From CAWKAV01 sp963847735 (GTDB lineage: Bacteria > Desulfobacterota > Desulfuromonadia > Desulfuromonadales > BM103): a stretch of 64,000 nt of DNA. Position numbers and translations under genes: made by a program. The notes beneath the pieces were generated by a model. It was not told the origin of the DNA. It was given only the letters and a program-made list of their open reading frames with translations, and did not search any database. This document shows, piece after piece, positions 40,201 to 50,300 of the stretch. Where the stretch lies: the NCBI GenBank assembly GCA_963847735.1, contig CAWKAV010000029.1:124001-188000 (forward strand). The letters run 5' to 3'. Within the stretch, counting starts at the first letter, position 1, and each line of letters opens with the position of its first letter.

Positions 40201-41797
40201 TGAGCTGCGTTTCAGCGTCCCCGGGGTCACCCTGATCTCACCGCCGCCGCACCATGATATCTACTCGATCGAAGACCTGGCCCAGTTGATTTTCGACCTG
40301 AAAAACTGCAACCCCAAAGCTGATATCACTGTCAAACTGGTGAGTGAAGTCGGCGTCGGCACAGTTGCCGCAGGGGTCAGCAAGGGTCACGCCGAACGCG
40401 TCATCATTGCCGGCCACGATGGCGGCACCGGCGCCTCGCCAACCTCTTCGATCAAGCACGCCGGCATCCCCTGGGAGATCGGCCTGGCCGAGACGCAGCA
40501 GACGCTGGTGCTCAACGACTTGCGCGGCCGCATTATCGTGCAGACCGATGGCCAGCTGCGGACCGGGCGCGACGTGATCATCGCCGCCATGCTCGGCGCA
40601 GAGGAATATGCCTTTGCTACCGTGGCACTGGTGACCGTCGGCTGTATCATGATGCGCAAATGCCACCTCAACACTTGCCCGGTCGGGGTCGCCACCCAGG
40701 ATGAAGCCCTGCGCGGCAAGTTCACCGGCAAGCCTGAGCACGTGGTCAACTACTTTACATTCCTTGCCGAGGAAGTGCGCGAACTGATGGCCGAGCTGGG
40801 TGTGCGGACGATGGACGAGCTGATCGGCCAGACACAGTTCCTGGAAATGGATGCGGCGATCAAGCACTGGAAGAATCAGGGCCTCGACTTCTCGCGCATT
40901 CTGACCAAGCCCAAGGTCGGTGCCGAAGTCGCAATCCGGCGCGTTCAGGGACAGGAACACGGCTTGGAGAAGCAACTGGACAACCAGCTGATCAAGCTCG
41001 CCGCGCCGGCTCTGGAACGCAAGGAGCAGGTCTCGATTGAGATGCCGATCCGCAACTCCAACCGCACCTTTGCTACCATGCTCTCGGGCCAAGTTGCCAT
41101 GCAACACGGCCGAGATGGGCTTGCCGAAGGAACCATTGCCATTAAGGTGACCGGCATTGCCGGACAGAGCTTTGGGGCGTTTTTGGCCCCCGGCATTGAC
41201 CTGCTGCTGATCGGAGAGGCCAATGACTACGTCGGCAAGGGCATGGCCGGTGGGCAAATCAGCATCCGTCCCGATCCCAAGGCCACCTTTACTTGGCATG
41301 AGAACTCGATCGTCGGTAACACTGTCCTCTACGGCGCCACCGGTGGCGAGGTCTTCTTCGCCGGTAAAGCCGGTGAACGTTTCTGCGTCCGCAACTCTGG
41401 CGCCACTGCGGTTGTCGAGGGCACTGGCGACCATGGCTGCGAATATATGACCGGTGGCCGCGTCATCTGCCTGGGTCGCACCGGACGAAATTTCGCGGCT
41501 GGCATGTCAGGTGGTTTCGCTTACGTTCTGGACGACGACAATCGCTTCCGTCGCCGCTGCAACTCTGCGATGATCGATCTCGAGCAGATGGCTGACGATA
41601 ACGATGATGCCCAGTGGCTGAAGCATACCATTACCCGCCACTACGAACAGACTGGTTCACCTCGCGCCGCCGAAGTTCTCGCTGAATGGGACGATTATCT
41701 GCCGCGTTTCGTTCGCGTCTTCCCCCGTGAATACCGCCGGGTGCTGAACGAACGGGCGACCAGGGCTTTGAAAGAGAAGGAGACCGCCAATGGGTGA
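37232..41797 (+). CDS. gltB: glutamate synthase large subunit
   Basis: A protein of 1521 residues, the usual full length. After a short propeptide the nucleophile Cys23 (HDSCGVGF) opens the class II glutaminase domain. The synthase (FMN) domain includes KQVASGRFGVTPHYLVNADE, EGGQLPGHKVSEYIGELR and GGTGASPTSSIKHAGIPWE. The 3Fe-4S cysteines lie in VGCIMMRKCHLNTCPVG near residues 1135-1150. The C-terminal GXGXG repeat domain follows (GLAEGTIAIKVTGIAGQSFG onwards). It transfers the amide nitrogen of glutamine to 2-oxoglutarate, giving two glutamates. It overlaps gltD by eight bases. Confidence 0.97.
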   Translation: MINPIGMPPAQGLYDPANEHDSCGVGFIANIKGRKSHSIVKRGIEILCNLTHRGAVGADPLDGDGAGLMIQIPDAYYREVCDFPLPEKGEFGAGIVFLPQDSSCRVACIEVLDRELVGVGCRVLGWREIKTDGTTIGRNARSVEPRVMQVFVGRGEVEVQKFDLMLYLARKRAENAIREGKLAGNEMFYVCSLSSRIILYKGMLLSEQLNTFFPELDDERLVSAIAFVHQRYSTNTFPTWDLAQPFRFVAHNGEINTLRGNINRMRARTALFAHLELADAVTDLDPVVIEGSSDTACFDNVLELLVMTGRSLVHSLAMMVPEAWASKAHLRPDVKGFFEYHATMMEPWDGPANIVACDGRQIVAILDRNGLRPARYWITSDDEIIYASEAGVLDIAPEKILRKERLAPGKMILVDVETGEFKEDHEIKGDLAAANPYASWVRDHLIRLDDLPTPATKRSPSRGELRCRQGSFGYTLEEMRTVMAPMAVNGQEPVGSMGTDTPVAVLSKHSKLIYWYFSQLFAQITNPPIDPLREEVVMSLTQYLGPARNILFPGPEHCRMLELDHPVITNDVLEQLRHSDIDGFRGTTLSTLFAADQGPEALQQSLEDLFIEAEAAVDAGRTILVLSDRGVSAEKAPIPALLALSAIHHHLIRAGKRSQCSLVVETGEAREVHHFALLVGYGATAINPYLAFQTLQDMVNQGMLPGLDGNNQADEETDIIYQYTRNYIKAIGKGMLKVFSKMGISTLQSYCSAQIFEAVGLDQEFIATYFPGTASRIGGAGLQEIATESLMRHHHAYAVQVDPNRDLDRGSEYSWRREGEVHLMNPEVIALLQHAVRSGSREDFRRFTAQVDNQGERLCTLRGLFKFKAQNQSIPLDEVEPVGSIVKRFCTGAMSLGSISTEAHETLAIAMNRIGGKSNTGEGGEDPRRYTQDANGDSRRSAIKQVASGRFGVTPHYLVNADELQIKIAQGAKPGEGGQLPGHKVSEYIGELRFSVPGVTLISPPPHHDIYSIEDLAQLIFDLKNCNPKADITVKLVSEVGVGTVAAGVSKGHAERVIIAGHDGGTGASPTSSIKHAGIPWEIGLAETQQTLVLNDLRGRIIVQTDGQLRTGRDVIIAAMLGAEEYAFATVALVTVGCIMMRKCHLNTCPVGVATQDEALRGKFTGKPEHVVNYFTFLAEEVRELMAELGVRTMDELIGQTQFLEMDAAIKHWKNQGLDFSRILTKPKVGAEVAIRRVQGQEHGLEKQLDNQLIKLAAPALERKEQVSIEMPIRNSNRTFATMLSGQVAMQHGRDGLAEGTIAIKVTGIAGQSFGAFLAPGIDLLLIGEANDYVGKGMAGGQISIRPDPKATFTWHENSIVGNTVLYGATGGEVFFAGKAGERFCVRNSGATAVVEGTGDHGCEYMTGGRVICLGRTGRNFAAGMSGGFAYVLDDDNRFRRRCNSAMIDLEQMADDNDDAQWLKHTITRHYEQTGSPRAAEVLAEWDDYLPRFVRVFPREYRRVLNERATRALKEKETANG

Positions 41798-43268
41798 TCC
41801 ACGCGGATTTATCAAACATGGTCGACGCGACAGGACCTTGCAACCGGTCAACACGCGTTTGCAACATCATGACGAACACTATAACTATCCCAACGAAGAG
41901 AAGGTCAAGACCCAGGCCTCCCGCTGTATGGATTGCGGCGTCCCCTTCTGTATGACCGGCTGCCCGCTGGGCAACCTGATCCCGGAATGGAATGACCTGG
42001 TGTACCAGGACAAGTGGAAGCAGGCCTTGCAGGCTCTGCATGCCACCAATAACTTCCCCGAGTTTACCGGCCGGGTCTGTCCAGCGCCGTGTGAAACCTC
42101 GTGCGTCCTCGGCATCAACGAACCGGCGGTGACGATCAAGCTGCACGAAGTGTCGATCGTCGACAAGGGCTTTGAGGAAGGCTGGATCATTCCTCAGCAG
42201 CCAACCCGTCGCAGCGGCAAGTCCGTTGCCATCATCGGCAGCGGCCCCGCTGGCCTGGCCTGCGCCCAACAACTTAACCGCGCCGGCCACCGGGTGACTG
42301 TTTTTGAAAAGACCGACCGCGCCGGCGGCCTCCTGATGTACGGTATCCCGCATTACAAGCTGCGCAAGGAGAAGGTGCAGCGTCGCATCGACCTGCTTGT
42401 GGCGGAAGGGATAGAATTCCGTTACACCTGCGAAGTCGGCAAAGATGTGAGCTTTGCCGAGCTCAAGGCGTCTTTTGATGCAATCGTTATCGCCACCGGC
42501 GCCGAAGAACCGCGCGACCTGCCTGTCGAGGGACGCAATCTGGAAGGGATCCACTTTGCGATGGAGTTCTTACCTCAGCAGAATCGCGCCAACTGGGGAG
42601 ACGCCGACATCGCGGCATTGCACCCACACCGAAAGGCGATCAGCGCCAAGGGCAAAAAAGTCATCGTCATCGGCGGTGGTGACACGGGATCGGACTGCAT
42701 CGGCACAGCAATGCGTCAGGGCGCAACCAGGGTGATCAATTTCGAACTGCTTGAACAGCCCCCGGCAGAACGCAGCGCAGACAACCCATGGCCGCAATGG
42801 TCGCGCATCATGCGCGTCAGCAGCTCGGTCGAAGAGATGCAGGTCCTGGGTGGTGATGTCCATTATGAGATCATGACCACCCGCTTCATCGGCGGAGACA
42901 AAACTGTCTCTGCCCTGGAAACTGTCAGGGTCGGCTGGTCAAACGGCCGCCCGGAGAAGATTACGGGGAGTGAACAGATCTGGAAATGTGATCTCGTCCT
43001 GCTGGCCATGGGTTTCCTTGGCCCGCGTTCGGAACTGCTCAAACAGTGCGGTTGTGAAACAGACCTGCGTTCCAACATCAAGACCGATGCCAAAACCCGC
43101 ATGAGCTCGATCGAAGGGGTATTTGCCGCCGGCGACTGCCGGCGAGGCCAGAGCCTGGTAGTCTGGGCGATCAGCGAAGGCCGTGAGGTTGCCCGTTGCG
43201 TCGACGAATACCTGACCGGCGCACAAAGCCAGCTGCCAGCGGTACGCCTTGAGCCTTTTGCGTACTAA
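41790..43268 (+). CDS. gltD: glutamate synthase small subunit
   Basis: A protein of 492 residues. The N-terminal 4Fe-4S region has CMDCGVPFCMTGCPLGNLIP and CPAPCETSCVLG. The FAD site IIGSGPAGLACAQQLNRAGH and the NADPH site VIGGGDTGSDCIGTAMRQGA follow, then AGDCRRGQSLVVWAISEGRE. It passes electrons from NADPH to GltB. The ATG lies within the 3' end of gltB, which indicates coupling. A minus-oriented modular repeat follows. Confidence 0.97.
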   Translation: MGDPRGFIKHGRRDRTLQPVNTRLQHHDEHYNYPNEEKVKTQASRCMDCGVPFCMTGCPLGNLIPEWNDLVYQDKWKQALQALHATNNFPEFTGRVCPAPCETSCVLGINEPAVTIKLHEVSIVDKGFEEGWIIPQQPTRRSGKSVAIIGSGPAGLACAQQLNRAGHRVTVFEKTDRAGGLLMYGIPHYKLRKEKVQRRIDLLVAEGIEFRYTCEVGKDVSFAELKASFDAIVIATGAEEPRDLPVEGRNLEGIHFAMEFLPQQNRANWGDADIAALHPHRKAISAKGKKVIVIGGGDTGSDCIGTAMRQGATRVINFELLEQPPAERSADNPWPQWSRIMRVSSSVEEMQVLGGDVHYEIMTTRFIGGDKTVSALETVRVGWSNGRPEKITGSEQIWKCDLVLLAMGFLGPRSELLKQCGCETDLRSNIKTDAKTRMSSIEGVFAAGDCRRGQSLVVWAISEGREVARCVDEYLTGAQSQLPAVRLEPFAY

Positions 43269-43330
43269 GCCGCGCAGCGGATCATCTGTTAAGAATTGGT
43301 CGATGGGTTAAAGCTGGCAAAAGAGGTTTG

Positions 43331-43455
43331 GATATCTCGTCTGGCGAGACGAAAACGGGCGTGTATTAATAGACATCTTTCGGATGCCCTTTAATTTGCA
43401 AATCGATGGCCACCTGATCTGCCCCGGGTGGCCATTTTATTTAGGGGGTATTTAT
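43331..43455 (-). repeat. modular intergenic repeat, type 1 hairpin plus right module, minus orientation
   Basis: On the minus strand: ATGGCCACC...GGTGGCCAT (43406-43435), then GGGCATCCGAAAGATGTCTA, TTAATACACGCCCGTTTTCG and TCTCGCCAGACGAGATATCC. It lies at the shared 3' ends of gltD and the aminotransferase gene and may terminate both. Confidence 0.85.
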
Positions 43456-43540
43456 GGGATAAATTGTGATGCTCAGATGATACACTCACCTTTATAGATT
43501 AGAGCTTCAGGCTCTCTGGAGCATCGCAATCCTAAGTGTT

Positions 43541-44710
43541 CTACAACCAACCACGCTGCCGAAAAAAGTCAGCAAGCCGGTCGACGGCCTGTTCCAGATT
43601 CTCCATCGAGTTGGCATAGGAAAAACGCAGAAAACCTTCAGCACCCTTGCCAAAGTCGATGCCCGGGGTAAGAGCGACACCGGTAGTCTCCAGAATTTCC
43701 CTGGTCAGAGCAAGCGAGTCGAGTGAAATGTGCCGGGCGTCGGCCAGCACATAAAATGCGCCCGCCGGGCGGGTGTGAACTTTAAGACCAATCTCTTCCA
43801 GAAGTGGAATCAAAAGGCGTCGCCGTCGGTCATACTCGGCGCGCATCTCTGCAACGTAAGCCCCCCCCTCACGCAATGCGGCCACCCCGGCCAATTGTAC
43901 GAAGCTGTTGGCGCTGATCACAACATTCTGGTGAAAGGTCTGCAGCGTCCGCACGGTACTCTTCGGTGCAATCAGGTAGCCGAGCCGCCAGCCGGTCATG
44001 GCGTAGGCCTTGGAAAAACCGCCGAGCACGAAAGCCTCGTCGGTGAATTCGAGGATGCTGTGTTCTTCACCCTCGTATGTCAGACCGTGGTAAATCTCGT
44101 CGGAAATCAAGGGAATCGGCAAACCTGCCAGTTGCTCCAATTCAATGCGGGACAGCACGGAACCGGCCGGGTTGGCTGGGGAGTTGATCAGCAGGGCGCG
44201 TGTTTTGTTATTGATCAGTGCCCTCACATCCTCTGCCTGCGGCTGGAAACCCTGCTCCGGGCGGGTTCGCAGAAAGCGCGGCTTGCCGCCCACAAAGCGT
44301 AGAAAATTTGGATAGCAAGCGTAACCGGGGTCGGTGAGTATCACTTCGTCGCCCGGATCGCAGAGCGTCGCAGCAAGCAGCAGCATCAGGGGGCTGGTGC
44401 CGGAGGAGACGATAATCTGTTCCGGATCAACGCTTACCCGGTAGCGATTCTGATAATGCTCGGCCAGGGCTTCACGCAGCTCGATGCGACCGAGCGAATG
44501 AGTGTAGCGGGTCTCGCCGGCCAGCATCGCTTTTTGTGCCGCCCTGACGATCGGTTCAGGGGTCGGGAAGTCCGGTTCACCCAGGCAGAGATAGATGACC
44601 TCACGGCCTTCAACTTCAAGTGCCCTGGCCCTCTCCATGATTTCCATGGCGAGAAACGGCGTGACTTCAGTGGCGCGTCGGGCGAGATGGATGTTTGCTA
44701 AGTCAGCCAC
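43541..44710 (-). CDS. class I/II aminotransferase (PLP-dependent)
   Basis: A protein of 389 residues from the GTG at 44710, which follows GAGGAG; an upstream in-frame TTG at 44752 is unlikely. It has the fold-type I pattern: VIYLCLGEPDFPTPEPIVRA, VSSGTSPLMLLLAATLCDPG, LLINSPANPAGSVLSRIELE, and the PLP lysine in GGFSKAYAMTGWRLGY. It is similar to aspartate or aromatic aminotransferases; the substrate cannot be fixed from sequence alone. It may take amino groups from the glutamate made by the adjacent gltBD. Confidence 0.9.
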   Translation of the reverse strand: MADLANIHLARRATEVTPFLAMEIMERARALEVEGREVIYLCLGEPDFPTPEPIVRAAQKAMLAGETRYTHSLGRIELREALAEHYQNRYRVSVDPEQIIVSSGTSPLMLLLAATLCDPGDEVILTDPGYACYPNFLRFVGGKPRFLRTRPEQGFQPQAEDVRALINNKTRALLINSPANPAGSVLSRIELEQLAGLPIPLISDEIYHGLTYEGEEHSILEFTDEAFVLGGFSKAYAMTGWRLGYLIAPKSTVRTLQTFHQNVVISANSFVQLAGVAALREGGAYVAEMRAEYDRRRRLLIPLLEEIGLKVHTRPAGAFYVLADARHISLDSLALTREILETTGVALTPGIDFGKGAEGFLRFSYANSMENLEQAVDRLADFFRQRGWL

Positions 44711-44764
44711 GGCCTGGTCTCCTCGAGCGGGATCTAAGTTGATGCCTGTCAATTATAAGCTAAA

Positions 44765-45913
44765 TCAGGCGGTTGAAAACTGACCAAGTCGCGGAATGCG
44801 TTGCACTGCCAGCAGGGAAACCACGCTAAGAACGGCGCCGGCGATAAAAGGAATCCGGTAATCGACCATCCAGAGTGCCCCGCCGATGGCCGGCATGACC
44901 ACGGCGGCGATGTGATTGATGGTGAAGCCGACCGCCATGCTCGGCGCGACATCGCGTGGATCGGCGATTTTCTGAAAATAGGTGCGGATGGCGATAGCGA
45001 AATTGAACAGAATGTGATCGAGGATGTACATCGTGATCACGATCAGCTTTGAGCCGCTGAAAGCGTAGACCATGAAAACGCCGATCAGGCCGGCATACTC
45101 CAGGGAAAGCACGCTGCGCTCGCCGAAGCGGACGATGGCCCGGCCGATGGCTGGACTCAGGACGTAGTTGACGGCGTTATTGACCACGAACAGCACGGTG
45201 ATCTCGGTCACCGTGCAGTGGAACACCTTGACCAGAAGATAGACCGAAAAGGCGATGAAAATCTGACGACGGGCGCCGGCCATGAAGGTCAGAAAGTAAT
45301 AGAGAGAATATTTGCGTCGAAAGATCATCTTGCGGTGCTGCGGCGTCACCTGCTTGTGAGTGGGGTCCTGCAGCAGCCCCCAGACCCCGGCCGCGGTGAC
45401 CAGGCCGCCGACCGCCAGGAACATGAGCCGGTAACTGAACACCATGCTCATCAGAAAAAGCAGCAAACTGACCACAATGCTGGTCGCTGCAGCCAGGCTG
45501 CGCAGCCTGCCGAAGATCAGCGGCGAGGTGGCGGTGTTGAAATACTGCAGGGTCAGCGACTGGTTGGTGGTCTCGTAATAGTGAAAACCGAAACTCATGA
45601 TCAGCGTGGTGATCACCAGGCCGAGATAGCTGGGGAACAGCCCCGTCAGTGCGGTGCCAAAGCCGAGCAGGATAATGGAGAGGGAGGAGAGCCGATGCTC
45701 CCTGATCACCAGCATGACGAAAACCGCCAATAGCGCCAGGAACCCCGGGATCTCCCGCACCGAGCCGATGACCCCGATCTGAAAGCCGTCGAGGCTTGCG
45801 ACTTCAACGGCGAAGTTGTTAAACAGGATCATCCAGCACTGCAGCCCAACCACCGAAGCGGCAGTATGGACGATCAGAAAACGCAACATGGGGCGCTGCT
45901 CAGTTGAAACCAT
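44765..45913 (-). CDS. MFS family transporter
   Basis: A protein of 382 residues from the ATG at 45913, two bases after the stop of the glycosyltransferase gene, with AAAGG ahead. It has about eleven or twelve hydrophobic segments. MFS-like features: SLDGFQIGVIGSVREIPGFL, FGTALTGLFPSYLGLVITTL and VAPSMAVGFTINHIAAVVMP. It is an inner-membrane exporter or importer; the substrate is unknown. Tight coupling to the queuosine-tRNA glycosyltransferase-like gene is notable. Confidence 0.85.
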   Translation of the reverse strand: MVSTEQRPMLRFLIVHTAASVVGLQCWMILFNNFAVEVASLDGFQIGVIGSVREIPGFLALLAVFVMLVIREHRLSSLSIILLGFGTALTGLFPSYLGLVITTLIMSFGFHYYETTNQSLTLQYFNTATSPLIFGRLRSLAAATSIVVSLLLFLMSMVFSYRLMFLAVGGLVTAAGVWGLLQDPTHKQVTPQHRKMIFRRKYSLYYFLTFMAGARRQIFIAFSVYLLVKVFHCTVTEITVLFVVNNAVNYVLSPAIGRAIVRFGERSVLSLEYAGLIGVFMVYAFSGSKLIVITMYILDHILFNFAIAIRTYFQKIADPRDVAPSMAVGFTINHIAAVVMPAIGGALWMVDYRIPFIAGAVLSVVSLLAVQRIPRLGQFSTA

Positions 45914-45915
45914 TT

Positions 45916-47043
45916 TCAGGGCCTTTCTGGCCAAAAGGGGGAGACTTCCTCAAACAGATCGTCATACCTCCCGACCAGTGCATGCCAGTCATACTGAGCG
46001 ACATGCGCGCTCAATCCCATAGTGTCTGGCAGTGGGCTTTGCAGCATGTCGCGCAGCCGTGCCATGAGATCATCGAAATCCTCATATACGAAACTGCCTT
46101 GCATCGCAGCTGGCAGGTGCTCGGGGTAGGCGAGGCGTCGCGGCAGCAGCGGCGTGCAATGACAGTAGATGGCCTGCACGACGCTGGCACCGAAAAAATC
46201 GTGGTGTGAATGAACCGGCAGGATGTCGGCTCGCCACAGCCAGCGGGCATAATCGGCGAAATCCCTGGCATAACCGAACTGTATGATCCGCTCACCGAGC
46301 CGTTGTTGCGCTTCTGCGAAGACCGGCGGGCAGCTGCGGTAGCTTTCGCCGAGGACCACCACTTCGAAAGCGAGGCCTTCCTCCTGTAGCTGGTAGAGCG
46401 CCTGGAAAAACTCTTGCGGATTTTTGTCGTATTCCCAGCGGTGGTTCCAGAGGATCAACGGTGGCGCTGAGACGTCTTTTGCCCGCTCCGGTCGGTATTG
46501 GTCAAAGCGCTGCAGGTCGAGCCCCAAAGGCAGGACCACGCTTTTTGCCTTGAGCGGCGGCAAACTGCCGAGTTCATTCTGGTCGGGAAAGCTCTTGAGG
46601 AAATCCGCCAGCTGGGCATGAAAGTCCTCGAGATGGTAGAGGGAGTTAAAGAGCACGGCATCGGCGGCCAGGGCGCTGCTGTAGTTGATGAACGCGTAAT
46701 GGGCATCGCGCTGCTGCGCCGGATCGGTGTCATCCGGCGACCAGGGGTAGCTGAGCTGGTTTTCGTGGCAATAGAGCGCGACCGGCACTCCGGCCGTTTT
46801 TGAGCGGGTCAGGGCCAGAAAGGTGGTCAGGTCGAGCATGTCAGTGGCGAGCAGCAGGTCAGCTTCGCCGCCGCGCTCCATGAATTGCCGCGCCAGGGTC
46901 ACTGCCCCGCCATGCATGCGCCATTTCCAGTGCCGTCCGCTCAAAGTCAGCAACTCGACATCGTGACGGCTGCAACGGGCGTACTCCTCGGCCCATGCTG
47001 CGTGGGAGCCGGTATGGAAAGGTTCGATCAGACAGATTTTCAT
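45916..47043 (-). CDS. tRNA-queuosine alpha-mannosyltransferase-like glycosyltransferase
   Basis: A protein of 375 residues from the ATG at 47043 with AAGGAG ahead; the frame is open upstream to 47274. It matches the DUF3524/QTMAN family: MKICLIEPFHTGSHAAWAEE, then LLTLSGRHWKWRMHGGAVTL, ALYCHENQLSYPWSPDDTDP and YAFINYSSALAADAVLFNS. The C-terminal GT-B half has LILWNHRWEYDKNPQEFFQA and HHDFFGASVVQAIYCHCTPL. The family adds mannose to queuosine in tRNA-Asp in animals; bacterial members are less studied. Confidence 0.88.
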   Translation of the reverse strand: MKICLIEPFHTGSHAAWAEEYARCSRHDVELLTLSGRHWKWRMHGGAVTLARQFMERGGEADLLLATDMLDLTTFLALTRSKTAGVPVALYCHENQLSYPWSPDDTDPAQQRDAHYAFINYSSALAADAVLFNSLYHLEDFHAQLADFLKSFPDQNELGSLPPLKAKSVVLPLGLDLQRFDQYRPERAKDVSAPPLILWNHRWEYDKNPQEFFQALYQLQEEGLAFEVVVLGESYRSCPPVFAEAQQRLGERIIQFGYARDFADYARWLWRADILPVHSHHDFFGASVVQAIYCHCTPLLPRRLAYPEHLPAAMQGSFVYEDFDDLMARLRDMLQSPLPDTMGLSAHVAQYDWHALVGRYDDLFEEVSPFWPERP

Positions 47044-47194
47044 TGCGCAGGCTCCTTGGAAGCTTGATTCTAGTTGGCGGCGGGGTGTTTGACAAGTGAA
47101 AGTGGGGTGGTTTTGTGATGGTGTTTCGTATGGGGGGGGCAGGATAGGACCAAACATCAAAGAATCAAAAGCACGGGTCGCGTCCCGTAAACGC

Positions 47195-47260
47195 CTTACT
47201 CTTTTGGGCCAGTAAAAGAGTAAGGTGTTCGGCAGTACGTGAACTGCCAGTTTTGCTTTT
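47195..47260 (+). terminator. two tandem hairpins before ydbH
   Basis: CCTTACTCTTTT/AAAAGAGTAAGG form a 12-base stem (about 47194-47226), followed by GGCAGT(ACGTGA)ACTGCC and AGTTTTGCTTTT. The second resembles a terminator; the first is unusually long. Nothing else is seen in 47044-47384. Confidence 0.55.
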
Positions 47261-47384
47261 CTCAAGCTCAACACAAACTAAAAATCAAAATCACGGAACT
47301 CGACCCGAAAGATGATATCCCGCTAGCCAGTTCCCTATTCTTTCCATATACTTAAGGGGTGACCATGGAAATATCCCGATAATC

Positions 47385-50300
47385 ATGAAACCCTTGCTGC
47401 GCAAATCATTCATGGCCGGTGTGCTCCTGCTGCTTTTCGTGGGAGCCTGCACCTTCCTCTATTCCGAACGGGCACTCGATGGGTTGGTGCGGCCTTGGAT
47501 CGAACGGCAGGCGGGGCAGGCACTCGGTGGTCAGGTCAGCATCGGGAAGTTGTCATTGCAGACTGGCTTGCTGAAGATTGACGCCCTAAATGTTGAGACT
47601 ACAGAGGGACTGTCGATCTCTGTCCCACGCATCGATGTTGAGTTCTCGTTTGCTTCGCTGCTGCAGCGTCGCCTCGAGGCGGTGCGCATCGATTCCCCCC
47701 GGCTCAAACTGAGAATCCCGCAACAAGGTGATGCCGCAACTTCCGCACAGGCTCTTCCGTCACGTCCTTCACTGAGCATCGACCAACTGATGCTGGGTGG
47801 AGGTGAGGTTTTGGTGCGCTTCGGCGAACGGCAAGTCTTGTTGCACGACATAGCCTTGCAGGGGGCGCTCGGCGAGCTCATGCCGTTCAAGGTCGCCACC
47901 TTCGTTGGTGAGGGGCAGGACAATCCACTGCTGATACGTGGGCAGGCCCGCTGGGCTGAGGCCCTCGATCTATCCGTGCAGGAGGTGCTCTGGCAAAAAC
48001 GCTCCCTGCTCGAAGCGCCCATCGATCTGGAACTGCTGGCGGGGGGAGAGGCCAGGGGTGGTGGAGCCTTGCAGCTGCAAACGTTTGATGACGAAATGCT
48101 GGAGCAGCTGTTTGCCGTGTTCGGGATGGAATCTCCTCTGCCCGCAGGGTTTGGTTTCGAGTTAAACGCCCCAGCTGTGAGTGTCTCTATTGTGAAAGAA
48201 GGTCTGAAGGTTGGACTCACGGTGGATGGAGGTCGGTTGCGACAGGAAACCAGCATCTTCCCATTTGAAAAGTTGCAGCTCGAACTGCGCGGGCAGGGGG
48301 AGGTGTGGCAGGTGCAGGGCCATCTGCTTGGGCCCGCCGCAACGGCGATCAGTTTCGCAGCCGATTACAATACGGGGCAGGCGAGCGGCACGGCCGCAGT
48401 CGAGGCACCCGACCCGGATCATCTGATGCAGGAATTGTTTGGCGGTGAACTTCCCGGAATTGCCGGCAGCTTGCAGGCCGATGCGGACTTCTCCTGGCGT
48501 AGTGGCAACCTGGAAGCAAAAGTCCGCTTGAACGGTCTTGATCGCAAACCTCTCGCGAATGATTACAGATTCAACCTCGCGCCAGTGAGCGGTGAATTGA
48601 CCTGGCAGCAGCGCACGCAGAGGGAACACTTCGATCTCATCCTGCAATTGAACAAGAGCCCGCTACTCAACGCTTCGGGAGAGCTGCATCGTGTCAAGTT
48701 TGCACTGGTGGATTTGAATCGACAGCAGTTGATGACCGTTCTGAATCCAGGGTTGCTACCGGATGCAGTCGATGCCATCGAAGGTGTGACGGCCGCAGGT
48801 CAGCTGCTCCGGAATGTCAAAGGTGGATGGAGCGGCGAACTGCAGATGGCAGCCCGCCGGCTCGGTGCGTCCGGAGTAGACGTCAATGACCTCCGTTTGC
48901 AAGGTCGGTTGGATTTAGCGGACGGCGAGGTATCTTTCTCCCACGGTACGCTGGCGGCCGGGCTGATCAAGGGCAGCGAATTGAACGGTCGACTGTCCGG
49001 TCGGTTTGTAGCCAGTCTGACAGGACAAAAATATTTCGTCAAACTGGAAAAGTTTGCTCTAGAGAAAGCCGAATATCTTGCTGTCGATGGTTTGAGTGGA
49101 CTGGGCAGCGGTGAAGTGAACTTGAGCGGCCGAATCACCGGGCAAATTGGCGGCGCAGGGCCGGAGCTTATCCTTGCAGGGACTATTAAAGCCAGCGAAG
49201 TTTTGGCAGGGGCCTTTTACGCCGACCTCTCGAACCTGTCGGGTTCCTTCACGCTGGCGGGAGAGCTGACAACGGACTCAACAAACTTCAGGGTCAGGGA
49301 ATTGAAGGTCGAGGTGCCCGGTTTTGGCGCGCTCGGCGGCAGCGGACTGCTGACTCCGGATGAAATCACTTTGACGGGCAGCATGAGCCTGCCCGACCTC
49401 GCCGCCAGCTATGGCAACCAACTCGGCCCGGTGCTCGCCGAGATGCTGCCGGCGCTGGAAGGATTAAGCCTCGAGGGTGCGCTGGCCATCAATTACGAGT
49501 TGCTCTGGAGCCCCTCAAGGTCGCTTCTTGCCGGCGAAGTTGGACTAAAAGGACTGGATGCGGCTTGGCCAAAGTTGCAGTTTGAAATGATTGACGGCAA
49601 CGGACATCTGCCGTTTGTCCTGAATCTGGGGGATTCGCCGCCTGATGAAACCAGGAAAATTGAGCGCTACGGCGAGATATCTTTTGTCGCCCTCTCGGTC
49701 GGCCCGGCCAGCCTTGAGGAGGGACGCCTGCAGTTTGCCGCAGCGCCAAACCGCTTCACCTTTCGTTCACCGCTGCTGTTCAGGCTTGCCGGCGGACGTG
49801 TAGCCATCAGGGCTCTCACTTTCGGCCTTGGGAATGCGGGACCGCAAGGCTCAGTTCATATCGCAGTTCAGGATGTTGATCTGGAATTGCTGACCAGGGA
49901 GCTGGAACTGCCCATCATGCGCGGCGGGATCTCCGCCGACCTCGGCGAGATCCGTTACGCTGATCAGAAGCTCAGTAGCGAGGGGGTTGCCGAGATCGAT
50001 GTCTTTGCCGGTCGCTTCCAAATTCGCAACATACGCTACCTCGAGCCGTTTTCGCCATACCCGGTTTTTACGGCCGATGTCGATTTCTCGGGGCTTGATC
50101 TCTATCAGGCGACCAACACCTTCGACTTCGGCGAGATGAACGGCGTCGTCGACGGCTATGTCCATGGCCTGCGACTGTTCGGCGCGACCCCATCGGCCTT
50201 CGAGGCGCGGCTCGAGTCGCAGCCATCCGGCAAGCGCAACATCAGCGTCAAGGCCCTCAATAACCTCAGTATCCTCAGCCAGGGTGGCATCCAGGCGGCC

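Noticed and set aside
40238..41434. 398-residue minus-strand open frame opposite gltB
   Set aside because: It is a shadow frame of gltB with no recognisable domain.
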